DNA of 64,000 bases from Dongia sedimenti (GTDB lineage: Bacteria > Pseudomonadota > Alphaproteobacteria > Dongiales > Dongiaceae): NCBI GenBank assembly GCA_030715195.1, contig JAUYVI010000002.1, forward strand, positions 558,001-622,000, in the 5' to 3' direction. Under the pieces are notes generated by a model. It ran no database searches. It was not told the DNA's origin and worked only from the letters and a program-made list of their open reading frames with translations. Within the stretch, counting starts at the first letter, position 1. Every line of letters starts with the position of its first letter. Shown here one piece after another: positions 40,347 through 48,925 of the stretch. The position numbers and the translations under genes are program-made.

Positions 40347-41225
40347 TCAATTGAGAGAAAGACGTTCCGCGTCAGGGACTTGATGTGGCTTTTCGCCCCT
40401 CGAAACGGCGCCGGCCGTCAAGGTGGGCAACGCGTCGAGGAACGCCGTCACCGCCTTCGCCATGCCGTGCTCCATCAGGTCGTTGTGTCCGGCCTCGGCG
40501 ATGAAATGCGCCTTCTTCGGCTCGTTCGCGGCGTCGTAGATCATGCGGCCGAAGCGTACCGAGGTCGTGCGGTCCTTCTCGCCATGCACCAGCAGCAGCG
40601 GCACCTTCACCTTGCCGATCTTGGCGACCGAGTTGAACTTGTCGCGCACCAGGAAATCGAAAGCAAACAGCGGATAGCGCGTGCGCGCCGAATGCAGCAC
40701 CGAGGCCAGCGGCGCTTCCAGCACCAGCGCCAGGATCGGAAACTCGGTCGCCATCTGGATCGCGACCGCGGTGCCGAGGGATTCGCCGAACAGGACGATG
40801 TGCTCCGGCCGCAGATTCTGCGCGGCGAGGAAGGCGAGGTTGGCGCGGGCGTCGTCATAGAGCCCGGCCTCGGTCGGCGCGCCGGGATTGCCGCCATAGC
40901 CCCGATAGCCGACCAGCAGGACGCCGTAGCCCGCGCCGAGATAGTCGCGGATCCGGTCGGCGCGGCTGCCGCGATGCCCGGCATTGCCGTGGAGATAGAC
41001 GATGGTCCGGCGATCGGGCCGCACCGGCGGCGCCCACCACGAGGTCAGCGTCAGCCCATCGCGGGTCTTGATCGCAACCTCGGTCATCTGCTCGGCGAGG
41101 CCGGCCGCCGCGAGATCGGCCGCGGTCGGGTCCGGTCGGAACACGATCCGGCGCTGGGTCGTATAGAGCAACAGCAGGAAGCCCAGATAGACAACGGCGG
41201 CGGCGATCAGGAACGCGGTCCACAT
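40347..41225 (-). CDS. Membrane-anchored alpha/beta hydrolase (BEM46/ABHD13-like)
   Basis: A 292-residue hydrolase starting at ATG 41225 (MWTAFLIAAAVVYLGFLLLL). A single N-terminal membrane helix is followed by the alpha/beta-hydrolase fold: oxyanion region YLHGNAGHRG (about 78-86), nucleophile S149 in GESLGT, acid D218 in HGEKD and H247 in EAGHND. The catalytic triad is complete; the substrate is not predictable. The upstream extension of the frame to 41321 overlaps the neighbouring gene and is not conserved in character. It lies 8 bases downstream of a small secreted-protein gene. Confidence 0.85.
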   Translation of the reverse strand: MWTAFLIAAAVVYLGFLLLLYTTQRRIVFRPDPTAADLAAAGLAEQMTEVAIKTRDGLTLTSWWAPPVRPDRRTIVYLHGNAGHRGSRADRIRDYLGAGYGVLLVGYRGYGGNPGAPTEAGLYDDARANLAFLAAQNLRPEHIVLFGESLGTAVAIQMATEFPILALVLEAPLASVLHSARTRYPLFAFDFLVRDKFNSVAKIGKVKVPLLLVHGEKDRTTSVRFGRMIYDAANEPKKAHFIAEAGHNDLMEHGMAKAVTAFLDALPTLTAGAVSRGEKPHQVPDAERLSLN

Positions 41226-41233
41226 GGTCTGCT

Positions 41234-41692
41234 CTATTCGGCCTCGGCGGCGGGGTCGGTGGGCTGCGCGCGGTGCCGGGTGACGAAGCGATCGTAGGCC
41301 GCGCGCCCCTCGGTCCCGCACCAGCGCTTCTGCCCGCTGAGCCCGTGATCCTGATAGGCATAGTCGGCGGCGATGTCGCTGGCAACGCGCACCGTGCGGT
41401 GCGTCTCCTCGCTGAGCGGCTCCGCCGCCAGCAAGGCGTCACGCTCCAGCCGAAACCCGGCCTCGGATTCCGCGGTCTGCAGGCCGCAATAGGCGGTCAC
41501 GATTTCATCGTAGTAGACCTTGAACAGGGCCGGATGCTCGCGACGCGCGCGGGCATACGGGCTCTCCTCCGCCGGTGCCGGTTCGATCAACAGCGCTGCC
41601 AGCACCAGGCCGGCCAGGCCTGAACCAATGGCCGCGCGCGACCTTCTTTGGGAGGAGCCTTGGCTGCGTCTGTGTCGGTTCATCGGCGCCAT
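41234..41692 (-). CDS. Hypothetical secreted protein
   Basis: I do not recognise this family. The product is about 152 residues from ATG 41692; in-frame ATGs at 41731 and 41683 are alternatives and none has a clear ribosome site. A basic N-terminus with RRSRAAIGSGLAGLVLAALLIEPAPAEE looks like a signal peptide, possibly twin-arginine-like. The mature part has two cysteines (TAYCGLQTAES and KRWCGTEGRAAYD) that could form a disulfide. It is probably translated together with the alpha/beta hydrolase gene 8 bases downstream. Confidence 0.65.
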   Translation of the reverse strand: MAPMNRHRRSQGSSQRRSRAAIGSGLAGLVLAALLIEPAPAEESPYARARREHPALFKVYYDEIVTAYCGLQTAESEAGFRLERDALLAAEPLSEETHRTVRVASDIAADYAYQDHGLSGQKRWCGTEGRAAYDRFVTRHRAQPTDPAAEAE

Positions 41693-41935
41693 TTCGATGC
41701 GATGGTGAAGGGTGCGGTCCTGCCGCGCCATGTTAGCAGCATTGCGGCCGCGCGACGTCGGAACCAGCCACTAGCCCTTGTCCGCCTCGTTGCGCTCACC
41801 ACCAAACTATTGAGGGTGGCCGAACTATCGATAAGCCGCAGGTTCCAGGCTTCCGGCGCCGATCCGCGCGCCGCGGCGCGCCGGGTTTCATTTGTGTAAG
41901 TCAACCGCCCCTTGCTTTTCGGCGGATCGACGCCC

Positions 41936-41960
41936 ATGCTGACCTGTGGCAACTCAGCAT
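41936..41960 (+). other. Hairpin in the leader of the cold-shock gene
   Basis: A perfect 7-base inverted repeat ATGCTGA (41936-41942) and TCAGCAT (41954-41960), 73 bases before the cold-shock ATG. The whole interval 41693-42032 (about 340 bases) holds no gene. It also contains a 16-base GC palindrome (41866-41881) and an AT-rich patch near 41971-41980. A long structured leader is usual for cspA-type genes. Confidence 0.45.
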
Positions 41961-42032
41961 TCGGCGATCAGAATAATAATTGGGGCCAATGATGAAGGCG
42001 CCTGAGGATCGACAGGGAACAGAGTGAATTCA

Positions 42033-42359
42033 ATGAACGACCAACAGGGTGGTAGCGAGCTCCGGGGGCGGATCAAATGGTTCAATCCGGAGAAGGGCTT
42101 TGGATTTGTTTCGCCGGCGGACGGAGCGCCTGATGTGTTCCTGCACATCTCGGCGCTGAAAGAGGCCGGACTTCAGGATGCACCGGAAGGATCGACGATC
42201 CATTGCCAGGTCGGACAGGGTCGCAAAGGGATCCAGGTCCTGCGCGTGATCACGTTGGACACCAGCACGGCCACGCCGCGCGCACCGAGCCGTCGCCCCT
42301 TCGGCGGCGGTGGCGGCGGTCCACGCCGCGATCACGGCCCGCGCCACGACGATCACTGA
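42033..42359 (+). CDS. Cold-shock domain protein (CspA family) with Gly/Arg-rich tail
   Basis: A 108-residue nucleic-acid-binding protein (ATG 42033; a GTG three codons upstream is possible). The cold-shock domain has RNP1 (KGFGFVSP) and RNP2 (VFLHIS) with the usual leading GRIKWFNPEKG. A 30-residue tail follows (RRPFGGGGGGPRRDHGPRHDDH) that is not part of classical CspA and may bind RNA. It acts as an RNA chaperone or single-strand-binding regulator. It is monocistronic by spacing, with a long untranslated leader. Confidence 0.92.
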   Translation: MNDQQGGSELRGRIKWFNPEKGFGFVSPADGAPDVFLHISALKEAGLQDAPEGSTIHCQVGQGRKGIQVLRVITLDTSTATPRAPSRRPFGGGGGGPRRDHGPRHDDH

Positions 42360-42510
42360 CCCCAGCACCGCTTGAGCGGCGCCCGCCGTCACCGACGGCC
42401 GGCGTCGCTCTTCCGCGCCGCATCCCCATTGCGCTTGGCGCTTTCCCGGCGAACCGGCTAACATCCCGCCGATTCCGCAACGATGTTTGACGCGCAGCAG
42501 AGCCGGGTGA

Positions 42511-42990
42511 ATGGCCTTCGATTTCCGCGAGTTCCGCAACGCCCTCGGCAATTTCGCGACCGGCGTGACCATTGTGACTGCGCGCAGCCGAACCGGAGAG
42601 CCGCTCGGGCTCACCGCCAATTCCTTCAATTCGGTCTCGCTCGATCCGCCCCTGGTCCTGTTCAGCCTGAACCGCCAGGCCTACAGCCTCAGATCCTTCG
42701 AGGAGGCCGGCAACTTCGCGATCAACGTCCTGCGCGACGACCAGCAGGACATCTCGCAGGTCTTCGCCCAAGCGGTCACCGACAAGTGGCAGGGCCTGGC
42801 CTTCGAGACCTGGGAGAGCGGCGCGCCGATCTTCTCCCACGCATTGGCGGTGTTCGACTGCGCCACCCACGCCGTGCATGACGGCGGCGACCATCTGATC
42901 TTCGTCGGCAGGGTGCTGCGCTTCATGCACGATCCCAGCGGCCGGCCCCTGCTCTATTTCCGGGGCAACTACGGCAAGGTGCACTCTTAA
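42511..42990 (+). CDS. Flavin reductase-domain protein
   Basis: A 159-residue member of the flavin reductase-like FMN-binding family (HpaC type). It has the family N-terminus FRNALGNFATGVTIVTARS, LTANSFNSVSLDPPLVLFSLNR and the C-terminal LLYFRGNYG. Such proteins reduce FMN or FAD with NAD(P)H, often for a partner monooxygenase. A flavin monooxygenase gene (tmm) lies 192 bases downstream, but Tmm enzymes reduce their own FAD, so dependence is unlikely. The partner is unknown. Confidence 0.88.
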   Translation: MAFDFREFRNALGNFATGVTIVTARSRTGEPLGLTANSFNSVSLDPPLVLFSLNRQAYSLRSFEEAGNFAINVLRDDQQDISQVFAQAVTDKWQGLAFETWESGAPIFSHALAVFDCATHAVHDGGDHLIFVGRVLRFMHDPSGRPLLYFRGNYGKVHS

Positions 42991-43131
42991 GCGGTATTAG
43001 ATTGGTCGGAAATTGCCCAGCTTTGGGCTTTAACCGCATGGACAATCCGGCTTTGCTTCGATACTGTTTTTTCAAGGCTTAGGCCGAGCGCCACCAGAGC
43101 GGTCCGCCCTTTCCTCTCCTGCTAGGGCCAA

Positions 43132-43154
43132 CGAAACCCGCCGGTATCGTTTCG
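43132..43154. promoter_or_regulatory. Inverted repeat upstream of tmm
   Basis: CGAAAC (43132-43137) and GTTTCG (43149-43154) face each other across 11 bases, about 30 bases before the tmm start. It may be an operator. No known regulator gene is adjacent. Confidence 0.35.
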
Positions 43155-43182
43155 GTCGCGAACGCATACAGGGAGAGCCGTC

Positions 43183-44565
43183 ATGAAGAAGCGAGTTGCC
43201 GTCATCGGTGCGGGCCCGTCCGGCACCGCCGTCCTGCGCGCCTTCCAATCCGCCGCCGCCAAGGGCGCCGAGATTCCGGAAATCGTCTGCTACGAGAAGC
43301 AGGACGATTGGGGCGGCCTCTGGAACTATTCCTGGCGCACCGGGCTCGACGAGTTCGGCGAGCCGGTCCATTGCAGCATGTACCGCTATCTCTGGTCCAA
43401 CGGGCCGAAGGAATGCCTGGAGTTCGCCGACTATACGTTCGACGAGCATTTCGGCCGGCCGATCGCCTCCTATCCCCCGCGCGCGGTGCTCTGGGATTAC
43501 ATCAAGGGCCGGGTCGAGAAAGCCGGCGTGCGCGGCTGGGTGCGCTTCCGCACCCCCGTGCGCGAGATCGAGTACAGCGAGAAGACCGGCAAGTTCACCG
43601 TCACCGCCCATGACCTCGTCAACGACAAGCTGGGCTCGGAAGAGTTCGATCACGTCGTCGTCGCCTCGGGACACTTCTCGGTGCCGAACGTGCCCGAGTT
43701 TCCGGGCTTCAAGACCTTCAACGGCCGGATCCTGCACAGCCATGACTTCCGCGACGCCGTCGAGTTCAAGGGCAAGGACATCCTGATCATCGGCCGCTCC
43801 TACTCGGCCGAGGATGTCGGGTCGCAATGCTACAAGTACGGCGCGAAGTCGATCACCAGCTCGTACCGGTCACGGCCGATGGGCTTCAAATGGCCGGCGA
43901 ACTGGGAGGAGAAGCCGCTGCTGCAGCGGGTCGAGAACAAGACCGCGCATTTCGCCGACGGCAGCTCGAAGGACGTCGATGCGATCATCCTCTGCACCGG
44001 CTACCTGCACCACTTCCCGTTCCTGCCGGACTCGTTGCGGCTGAAGACCGCGAACCGGATGTGGCCGCTCGACCTCTATCGCGGCGTCGTCTGGGAGGCG
44101 AACCCGAAGCTGCATTACATCGGCATGCAGGACCAGTTCTATACGTTCAACATGTTCGACGCGCAGGCCTGGTACGCGCGCGACGTCATCCTCGGCCGGC
44201 AGAAGCTGCCCGCGCTCGAGGAGATGAAGAAGCACAGCGCCGCCTGGCGCGCGCGGGAGGAAACGCTCGCGGACGCCGAGGCCTGCATCTGGTTCCAGGG
44301 CGACTATGTCAAGGAACTGATCGACCTCACCGACTACCCGAGCTTCGACGTCGAAGCGGTGAACCAGACCTTCATGGAATGGGAGCACCACAAGGCGGAG
44401 AACATCATGGGCTTCCGCGACAATGCCTATAAGTCGATCATGACCGGCAAGATGTCGCCCAAGCACCATACGCCGTGGCTGAAGGCGATGGATGACTCGC
44501 TCGAGAGCTATCTCAATGAATCGCGCGCGGATGAAGCGGCGAAGAGCTACGCCAAGGCAAAGTGA
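43183..44565 (+). CDS. tmm: Trimethylamine monooxygenase (flavin-containing monooxygenase)
   Basis: Oxidises trimethylamine to trimethylamine N-oxide with NADPH and O2. The 460-residue protein matches known bacterial Tmm along its length: FAD site GAGPSG (residues 9-14), the FMO segment [17 protein letters not shown], the CTGY motif, and Tmm-like stretches such as [12 protein letters not shown] and [21 protein letters not shown]. The NADPH loop reads GRSYSAED near residue 204, where I recall GSSYSAED in characterised Tmm. AGGGAGAG precedes the ATG. The enzyme for the next step, Tdm, is encoded on the opposite strand at 45952-48291. Confidence 0.94.
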   Translation: MKKRVAVIGAGPSGTAVLRAFQSAAAKGAEIPEIVCYEKQDDWGGLWNYSWRTGLDEFGEPVHCSMYRYLWSNGPKECLEFADYTFDEHFGRPIASYPPRAVLWDYIKGRVEKAGVRGWVRFRTPVREIEYSEKTGKFTVTAHDLVNDKLGSEEFDHVVVASGHFSVPNVPEFPGFKTFNGRILHSHDFRDAVEFKGKDILIIGRSYSAEDVGSQCYKYGAKSITSSYRSRPMGFKWPANWEEKPLLQRVENKTAHFADGSSKDVDAIILCTGYLHHFPFLPDSLRLKTANRMWPLDLYRGVVWEANPKLHYIGMQDQFYTFNMFDAQAWYARDVILGRQKLPALEEMKKHSAAWRAREETLADAEACIWFQGDYVKELIDLTDYPSFDVEAVNQTFMEWEHHKAENIMGFRDNAYKSIMTGKMSPKHHTPWLKAMDDSLESYLNESRADEAAKSYAKAK

Positions 44566-44718
44566 CCCGGAGCAAGCCTGGGGCGTGCAACCGCAAGGAG
44601 ACGCAGGAGAGCGCGTGAGCGCCTCAAGGTTTTATTAATCGAGCACCGATAGATTCACGCGAGCTTGACGGCCTCGGCCGCGGTTGCGGCCCTGCCTGCA
44701 ACAGCGGAGCCCTAGCCT

Positions 44719-45420
44719 ATGAATTTTGTCTCACCGGAGACGGCCGTGCCGGAATCGGCAGCGGAAGCAGAGCTCGGCGCCCTGCTCAGCATCACGCGGC
44801 GCATGAATGGCTTCCTGTACCGCTGCCAGAACGACGCCTCCTACACCATGCTCTACATGACCGATGGCATCACGCCGCTGACCGAATACCCGGCCGGCGA
44901 CTTCATCGGCAACCGGGTCCGCGCCTTCACCTCGATCTGCCATCCGGACGACCTGACGATCGTCGACAAGGCGGTCGGCGCCGCGCTCGAGGCCAAGACC
45001 AATTGGGACATCGACTATCGCCTGGTCAGCCGTAGCGGGCAGCCGGTCTGGATCAACGAGATCGGCGGCGGCGTGTTCGACGAGCGCGGCGATTTGAAAT
45101 TCCTCGAAGGCTGCATCATCTCGATCGCCGACCGCAAGGCGCTGGAGGTGCAGAACCGGCAGGTGGTCGATCACCTCGGCGAGGTCAGCAAGCAGATCGT
45201 CACCAGCACCGGCAACATCCTGAAGGTGCTCGGCGCCCTGAAGATGCTGGCACTGAACGCGCGCATCGAGGCGACCCGCGCCGGCGAAATGGGCCGCGGC
45301 TTCGCCGTCGTCGCGCAGGAGATCAAGTCGCTCGCCGCCGCGACCGGCGAATCCGCCGAGAAGATCACCCACCTCACCAGGGACCTGCAATCGACGCTCG
45401 AGGTCGCGAGAAAGAAATAG
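44719..45420 (+). CDS. Soluble PAS domain / truncated MCP signalling-domain protein
   Basis: A 233-residue cytoplasmic protein. A PAS_3-type domain (about 20-145, ending [13 protein letters not shown]) is followed by only the hairpin tip of a methyl-accepting chemotaxis domain ([30 protein letters not shown], about 178-207). There is no membrane segment, HAMP domain or long coiled coil, so it is much shorter than a standard receptor. It could interact with CheW/CheA encoded elsewhere. It lies between tmm and a STAS-like gene; a link to amine sensing is speculative. Confidence 0.85.
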   Translation: MNFVSPETAVPESAAEAELGALLSITRRMNGFLYRCQNDASYTMLYMTDGITPLTEYPAGDFIGNRVRAFTSICHPDDLTIVDKAVGAALEAKTNWDIDYRLVSRSGQPVWINEIGGGVFDERGDLKFLEGCIISIADRKALEVQNRQVVDHLGEVSKQIVTSTGNILKVLGALKMLALNARIEATRAGEMGRGFAVVAQEIKSLAAATGESAEKITHLTRDLQSTLEVARKK

Positions 45421-45508
45421 CGGGTTGCGGCAGGCGCTGTCCCCGTCCAAACTTCCGCCGCCGCATAGCGCGATATTCCCGCGGCAGCACAGCGTGGAGT
45501 GACCAGCC

Positions 45509-45946
45509 TTGTGCGCGCCAGACGACGCTACGGTAACCACTGCGGCGGCGACCCACACCTATATCAGCAGCACCGGCGGCAATCGCGTGACGCTCAGCGT
45601 GAGCGGCGACTTCCTGCGGATCGACGTGGTCGGTGAGACCTTGGACGAGGGGATCGTCGGCTGCTTCCGCGAGGCGCTCGCGGCGGGCACGATTCACCCG
45701 AATATGATGACGCTGGTCGATCTCTCGAACTTCAAGGGCGGCATCGACTGGTCGGCGATCCACGCCATCGCCGGACTGGCGCCCTGGGGCAGCAGGTCGG
45801 GGCCTGCACCGCGCGTCGCCTTCATCACCCGCAGCGCCTGGTTCGCGGCGATGCTGAAGATCGCCTCGATCCTGTTCCCTAAATCCGAGTGCCGCGAGTT
45901 CTCCAGCGCGGACAATGCCGTCCGCTGGCTGCAGGAACCGCGCTAG
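45509..45946 (+). CDS. Hypothetical protein, SpoIIAA/STAS-like fold suspected
   Basis: A 145-residue protein without a firmly recognised family. The pattern of a strand (DFLRIDVVGETLDEG), MTLVDLSNFKGGIDWSAIHAI and a late PRVAFITRSAWFAAMLKIA resembles SpoIIAA/STAS-like proteins. The start is TTG 45509, supported by GGAG about 10 bases upstream and by an in-frame stop just before it. It follows the PAS/MCP-like gene by 88 bases and its stop comes 5 bases before the convergent tdm stop. It may be a signalling partner of the PAS protein. Confidence 0.65.
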   Translation: MCAPDDATVTTAAATHTYISSTGGNRVTLSVSGDFLRIDVVGETLDEGIVGCFREALAAGTIHPNMMTLVDLSNFKGGIDWSAIHAIAGLAPWGSRSGPAPRVAFITRSAWFAAMLKIASILFPKSECREFSSADNAVRWLQEPR

Positions 45947-45951
45947 GGCGC

Positions 45952-48291
45952 TCAGCTCCGCGGCTTCAGCTTGTCCGGATCGTAGAACGGGAAGCGCACG
46001 ACCCGCGCGGGGATGCGCTTCTGGTGGCCGTCGATCTTGCCGATCTCGACCTCGGTGCCGATCGCGGCGGCGCTCACGTCCATGCGGCAGAGCGCGATGT
46101 TCTTCTCTAAGAGCGGCGAACGGCAGCCGCTGGTGACGACGCCCACCTGGGCGCGGCCCTGATGCACGCAGGCGCCGTGGCCGACCGCCTCCTTGCCCTC
46201 AATCTCCAGCCCGACCAGTTGGCGCTGCGGATGCTCCTTGCGCTTGAGCAGCGCGTCGCGCCCGACGAAATCCTCGTTGCCCTTCAAAGCGACGGTGAAT
46301 CCGATACCGGCCTCGAACGGATCGACCTGGTCATTGAACTCGTAATTGGCGAAAACCAGCCCCGCTTCGATGCGCAGCATGTCGAGTGCCTCGAGTCCCA
46401 AGGGCTGGAGGCCATGCGGCTTGCCCGCTTCCATGACCGCATCCCAGACCGCGGTCGCGTCCTTCGGATGGCAGAAGATCTCGTAGCCGAGTTCGCCGGA
46501 ATACCCGGTGCGCGAGACCACGACGGCGGCGCCGTTGTAGTCGCCGATGCGTCCGACTGTGAAGTTGAACCATTGGATCTCATCGACCCGGGCGCGGGCC
46601 GGCGGGGTCCAGATGATCTCCTTCAGGATGTCGCGGCTCTTCGGACCCTGCACCGCGATGTTGTGCAGTTGGTCGGTCGCGGACTTCACCCAGACCTGCT
46701 TCAAGCCGCGCCGCTCGGCGAGCTCGCGCAGCCAGACGCCGTCATACTCGTCGCCGCCGACCAGGCGATAGCGATCGGTGCCGAGGCGGAACACCGTCGC
46801 GTCGTCCAGCATCCCGCCATGGTCGTAGCACAAGGCGGTGTAGACGACCTGGCCGTCGGAGAGCTTGCGGATGTTGCGGGTGCAGGCGGCCTGCAGCAGA
46901 TCCTCGGCATCGGCGCCGAGCACTTCGAACTTCCGGAGTGGCGACAGGTCCATCACCGCTGCCTTCTCGCGGCACGCCCAGTACTCGGCGACCGGTCCGG
47001 CATTGTTGAAGCGGTTCGGCAGCCAGAAACCGCGATATTCCGTGAAGTTGCGCGTGAGCTCGGCGATGCGCGGGTGGAAGCCGCTCTCCCGCGTCAGTCT
47101 CGGTTCGGCATCGGGTGTCATGCGATAAGCCACCGCTCTTGAGAAGCTGTTCTCGGCCGCGTAGATGCGGACATGGATGTCGGTTGGATTCCAGGCATTG
47201 GTCGCGTCGATATCGTCCGGGCAGGCGGATGACCCGCACACCAGGTCCTTGGTCGCGCGCATCAGCACGTAATCGCCGGGCCGCGACCAGGGATCGTCCA
47301 GGAAGATCGCGTTCTGCGCGGAGATGCCCGTGTTGTAGAACAGGTTGACCGCCTGCCAGCCCGGCCGCCTGGCCAGGCCAAAGGTCTCGAGTGCGCCGTT
47401 GAAATTGTCGGAACAGCTCGGATGCCCGGGATAGCCGGCATCCTCGTAGAAGCGGCTGGTGCAGGCGAGACCGAAGGTGTCGTGACGACCGACGGTGTCC
47501 CGCACCACCTCGACCAGCGGCTGCATATCGGTATCGAAGAATTTCGAGGCGAGGCCCGGCCCCGGATAGATCATGCCGAGCAAGCTCCGCGTCGTCGTCA
47601 TGTCGAGCCCACGCTCGACACCCTGCTGCAAGCGCCGCGCATCGAAGGCGAGGAAATCCGAGCATTGGCGGCCGGCAACATCGACGATCTGGATGAACTG
47701 CCCCTGCTTCACCTCGTAGGACAAAGCGGTGCAGCGATTGACCCGGAACTCGGCGATCACGTCGCCCAGAGGCTCCGGAAGCGGGATCGCATCGCCGGTG
47801 ACGATGCGGGCGCGGTGCACGATGACAGAGAGATCGGTGGCCGGAAGATCGGCCCCGAGGAGACGGTCCGGTCCCGGCGCGTGAAACACCACATCGATGT
47901 CGCGTTCGGCTTTGAGCGAGGCGCTGTCGCCCGGTCGGCCATCGCCGAGCACGCGCGCGACTTTATCGACGCCGAGCGGAATGCCGCGTGCCCGCAGGGC
48001 GCGTGCGATCTCCGCGCCGTTCTCCCCTTCGCCCTGGAGCAGCCGGTTGATGCCGGACGCATCTCCATCCGGCTTGAGGCCGAACGCTGGGAGGTCGGGC
48101 CGACCACCGGCGCCGAAGGCGGCGATCTCACAGGGCTGGCGGCCCTCGCGGTCGACGATCTCGACCCGGTCGCCCGCGGAGAGGTGCAGGATCAATCCGC
48201 CCAGCCCGGCCACGCGGTAGCGTTCAATGCCGGGATCGAGTCTCGGCAGGCCGGGTTCGCGGAAGCGCGGTTTGGGCAGCAGAACCGTCAC
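45952..48291 (-). CDS. tdm: Trimethylamine-N-oxide demethylase (DUF1989-GcvT fusion)
   Basis: Splits trimethylamine N-oxide into dimethylamine and formaldehyde, the latter captured by tetrahydrofolate. The start is GTG 48291, behind AAGGGG at seven bases, giving 779 residues; the frame continues upstream but the extension is not conserved in character. The N-terminal 180 residues lead into a DUF1989 domain (about 185-370) with the metal cysteines C210 (GRQCSD), C277 (LACTSRF) and C293 (HPSCSDN). A GcvT-like folate domain follows (about 410-779). This is the domain order of characterised Tdm. Together with tmm it completes conversion of trimethylamine to dimethylamine. Confidence 0.9.
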   Translation of the reverse strand: MTVLLPKPRFREPGLPRLDPGIERYRVAGLGGLILHLSAGDRVEIVDREGRQPCEIAAFGAGGRPDLPAFGLKPDGDASGINRLLQGEGENGAEIARALRARGIPLGVDKVARVLGDGRPGDSASLKAERDIDVVFHAPGPDRLLGADLPATDLSVIVHRARIVTGDAIPLPEPLGDVIAEFRVNRCTALSYEVKQGQFIQIVDVAGRQCSDFLAFDARRLQQGVERGLDMTTTRSLLGMIYPGPGLASKFFDTDMQPLVEVVRDTVGRHDTFGLACTSRFYEDAGYPGHPSCSDNFNGALETFGLARRPGWQAVNLFYNTGISAQNAIFLDDPWSRPGDYVLMRATKDLVCGSSACPDDIDATNAWNPTDIHVRIYAAENSFSRAVAYRMTPDAEPRLTRESGFHPRIAELTRNFTEYRGFWLPNRFNNAGPVAEYWACREKAAVMDLSPLRKFEVLGADAEDLLQAACTRNIRKLSDGQVVYTALCYDHGGMLDDATVFRLGTDRYRLVGGDEYDGVWLRELAERRGLKQVWVKSATDQLHNIAVQGPKSRDILKEIIWTPPARARVDEIQWFNFTVGRIGDYNGAAVVVSRTGYSGELGYEIFCHPKDATAVWDAVMEAGKPHGLQPLGLEALDMLRIEAGLVFANYEFNDQVDPFEAGIGFTVALKGNEDFVGRDALLKRKEHPQRQLVGLEIEGKEAVGHGACVHQGRAQVGVVTSGCRSPLLEKNIALCRMDVSAAAIGTEVEIGKIDGHQKRIPARVVRFPFYDPDKLKPRS

Positions 48292-48380
48292 GGGGTCGCC
48301 CCTTGGCGGAAACCATTTCCAGGCCAAAACGATACCGCTGACGGCGAGTGGTTCACAACGAGAAAGTGGTGGCGAAACCT

Positions 48381-48917
48381 TCAGCGGGCCTTGGTCGCCG
48401 GGCGCTGGACCAGCAGGCTCGGAACGGTCTTGAGCAGCGCGGCAAGCTCGCGTTCCTGAACCAGCGCCGCGGCCCGTGCGATCGGAAACCAGCGGGTCAG
48501 GCGCTCGTGGCACTCCGGAAAGTCTTTTTTCTGCTGCTCGACCGCCAGAAGGAAGACCCGCACCAGGATAGCGCCGCTGAACTTGTCGTCGGTCTTGAGA
48601 TAGCGATAGCTGCCGACCGGCCGCCGCGACAGCAGATAGCCTTTCAGACCGGCCTCTTCATAGGCCTCGCGTTCGGCGGTGCCCGCCGGGGTGCGCTTGC
48701 GCATCGGCCAGCCCTTGGGAATGACCCAGCGTCCGGTGCCGCGAGAAGTGAGCAGCAGAACCTGGAGCCGGCCGTCGCGCCCGAAGCGGAGCGGAATGAC
48801 GCCATACTGCCGGTGCCTTGGCGAACTCGGCAAAGGGCGTGCGACCAGCGGCTTCACGGCTTTCTTCCGTGTCTGCTTCTTCGCCTTCTTTTTCGCCTTT
48901 TTCCTTGCCTTCGCCAT
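48381..48917 (-). CDS. Nudix hydrolase
   Basis: A 178-residue Nudix protein with a Lys-rich N-terminal tail (KKAKKKAKKQTRKKAVK). The Nudix box GWPMRKRTPAGTAEREAYEEAGL keeps the catalytic R-E-x2-EE-x-G part but has Arg at the first conserved Glu position. This variant is common in alphaproteobacterial inositol-pyrophosphate/dinucleoside-polyphosphate-type enzymes. Substrate not predictable. It begins 8 bases after the LacI regulator stop, so the two may be co-transcribed. Confidence 0.88.
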   Translation of the reverse strand: MAKARKKAKKKAKKQTRKKAVKPLVARPLPSSPRHRQYGVIPLRFGRDGRLQVLLLTSRGTGRWVIPKGWPMRKRTPAGTAEREAYEEAGLKGYLLSRRPVGSYRYLKTDDKFSGAILVRVFLLAVEQQKKDFPECHERLTRWFPIARAAALVQERELAALLKTVPSLLVQRPATKAR

Positions 48918-48925
48918 GTGCGTCC

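Noticed and set aside
42991-43030. GCCCA-TGGGC mini-hairpin after the flavin reductase gene as terminator
   Set aside because: The stem is only 5 base pairs and the T tract is weak.
44676-44691. GGCCGC-GGTT-GCGGCC hairpin before the PAS/MCP gene as a tmm terminator
   Set aside because: No T tract follows and it lies over 100 bases after tmm; in such GC-rich DNA a 6-base stem can arise by chance.
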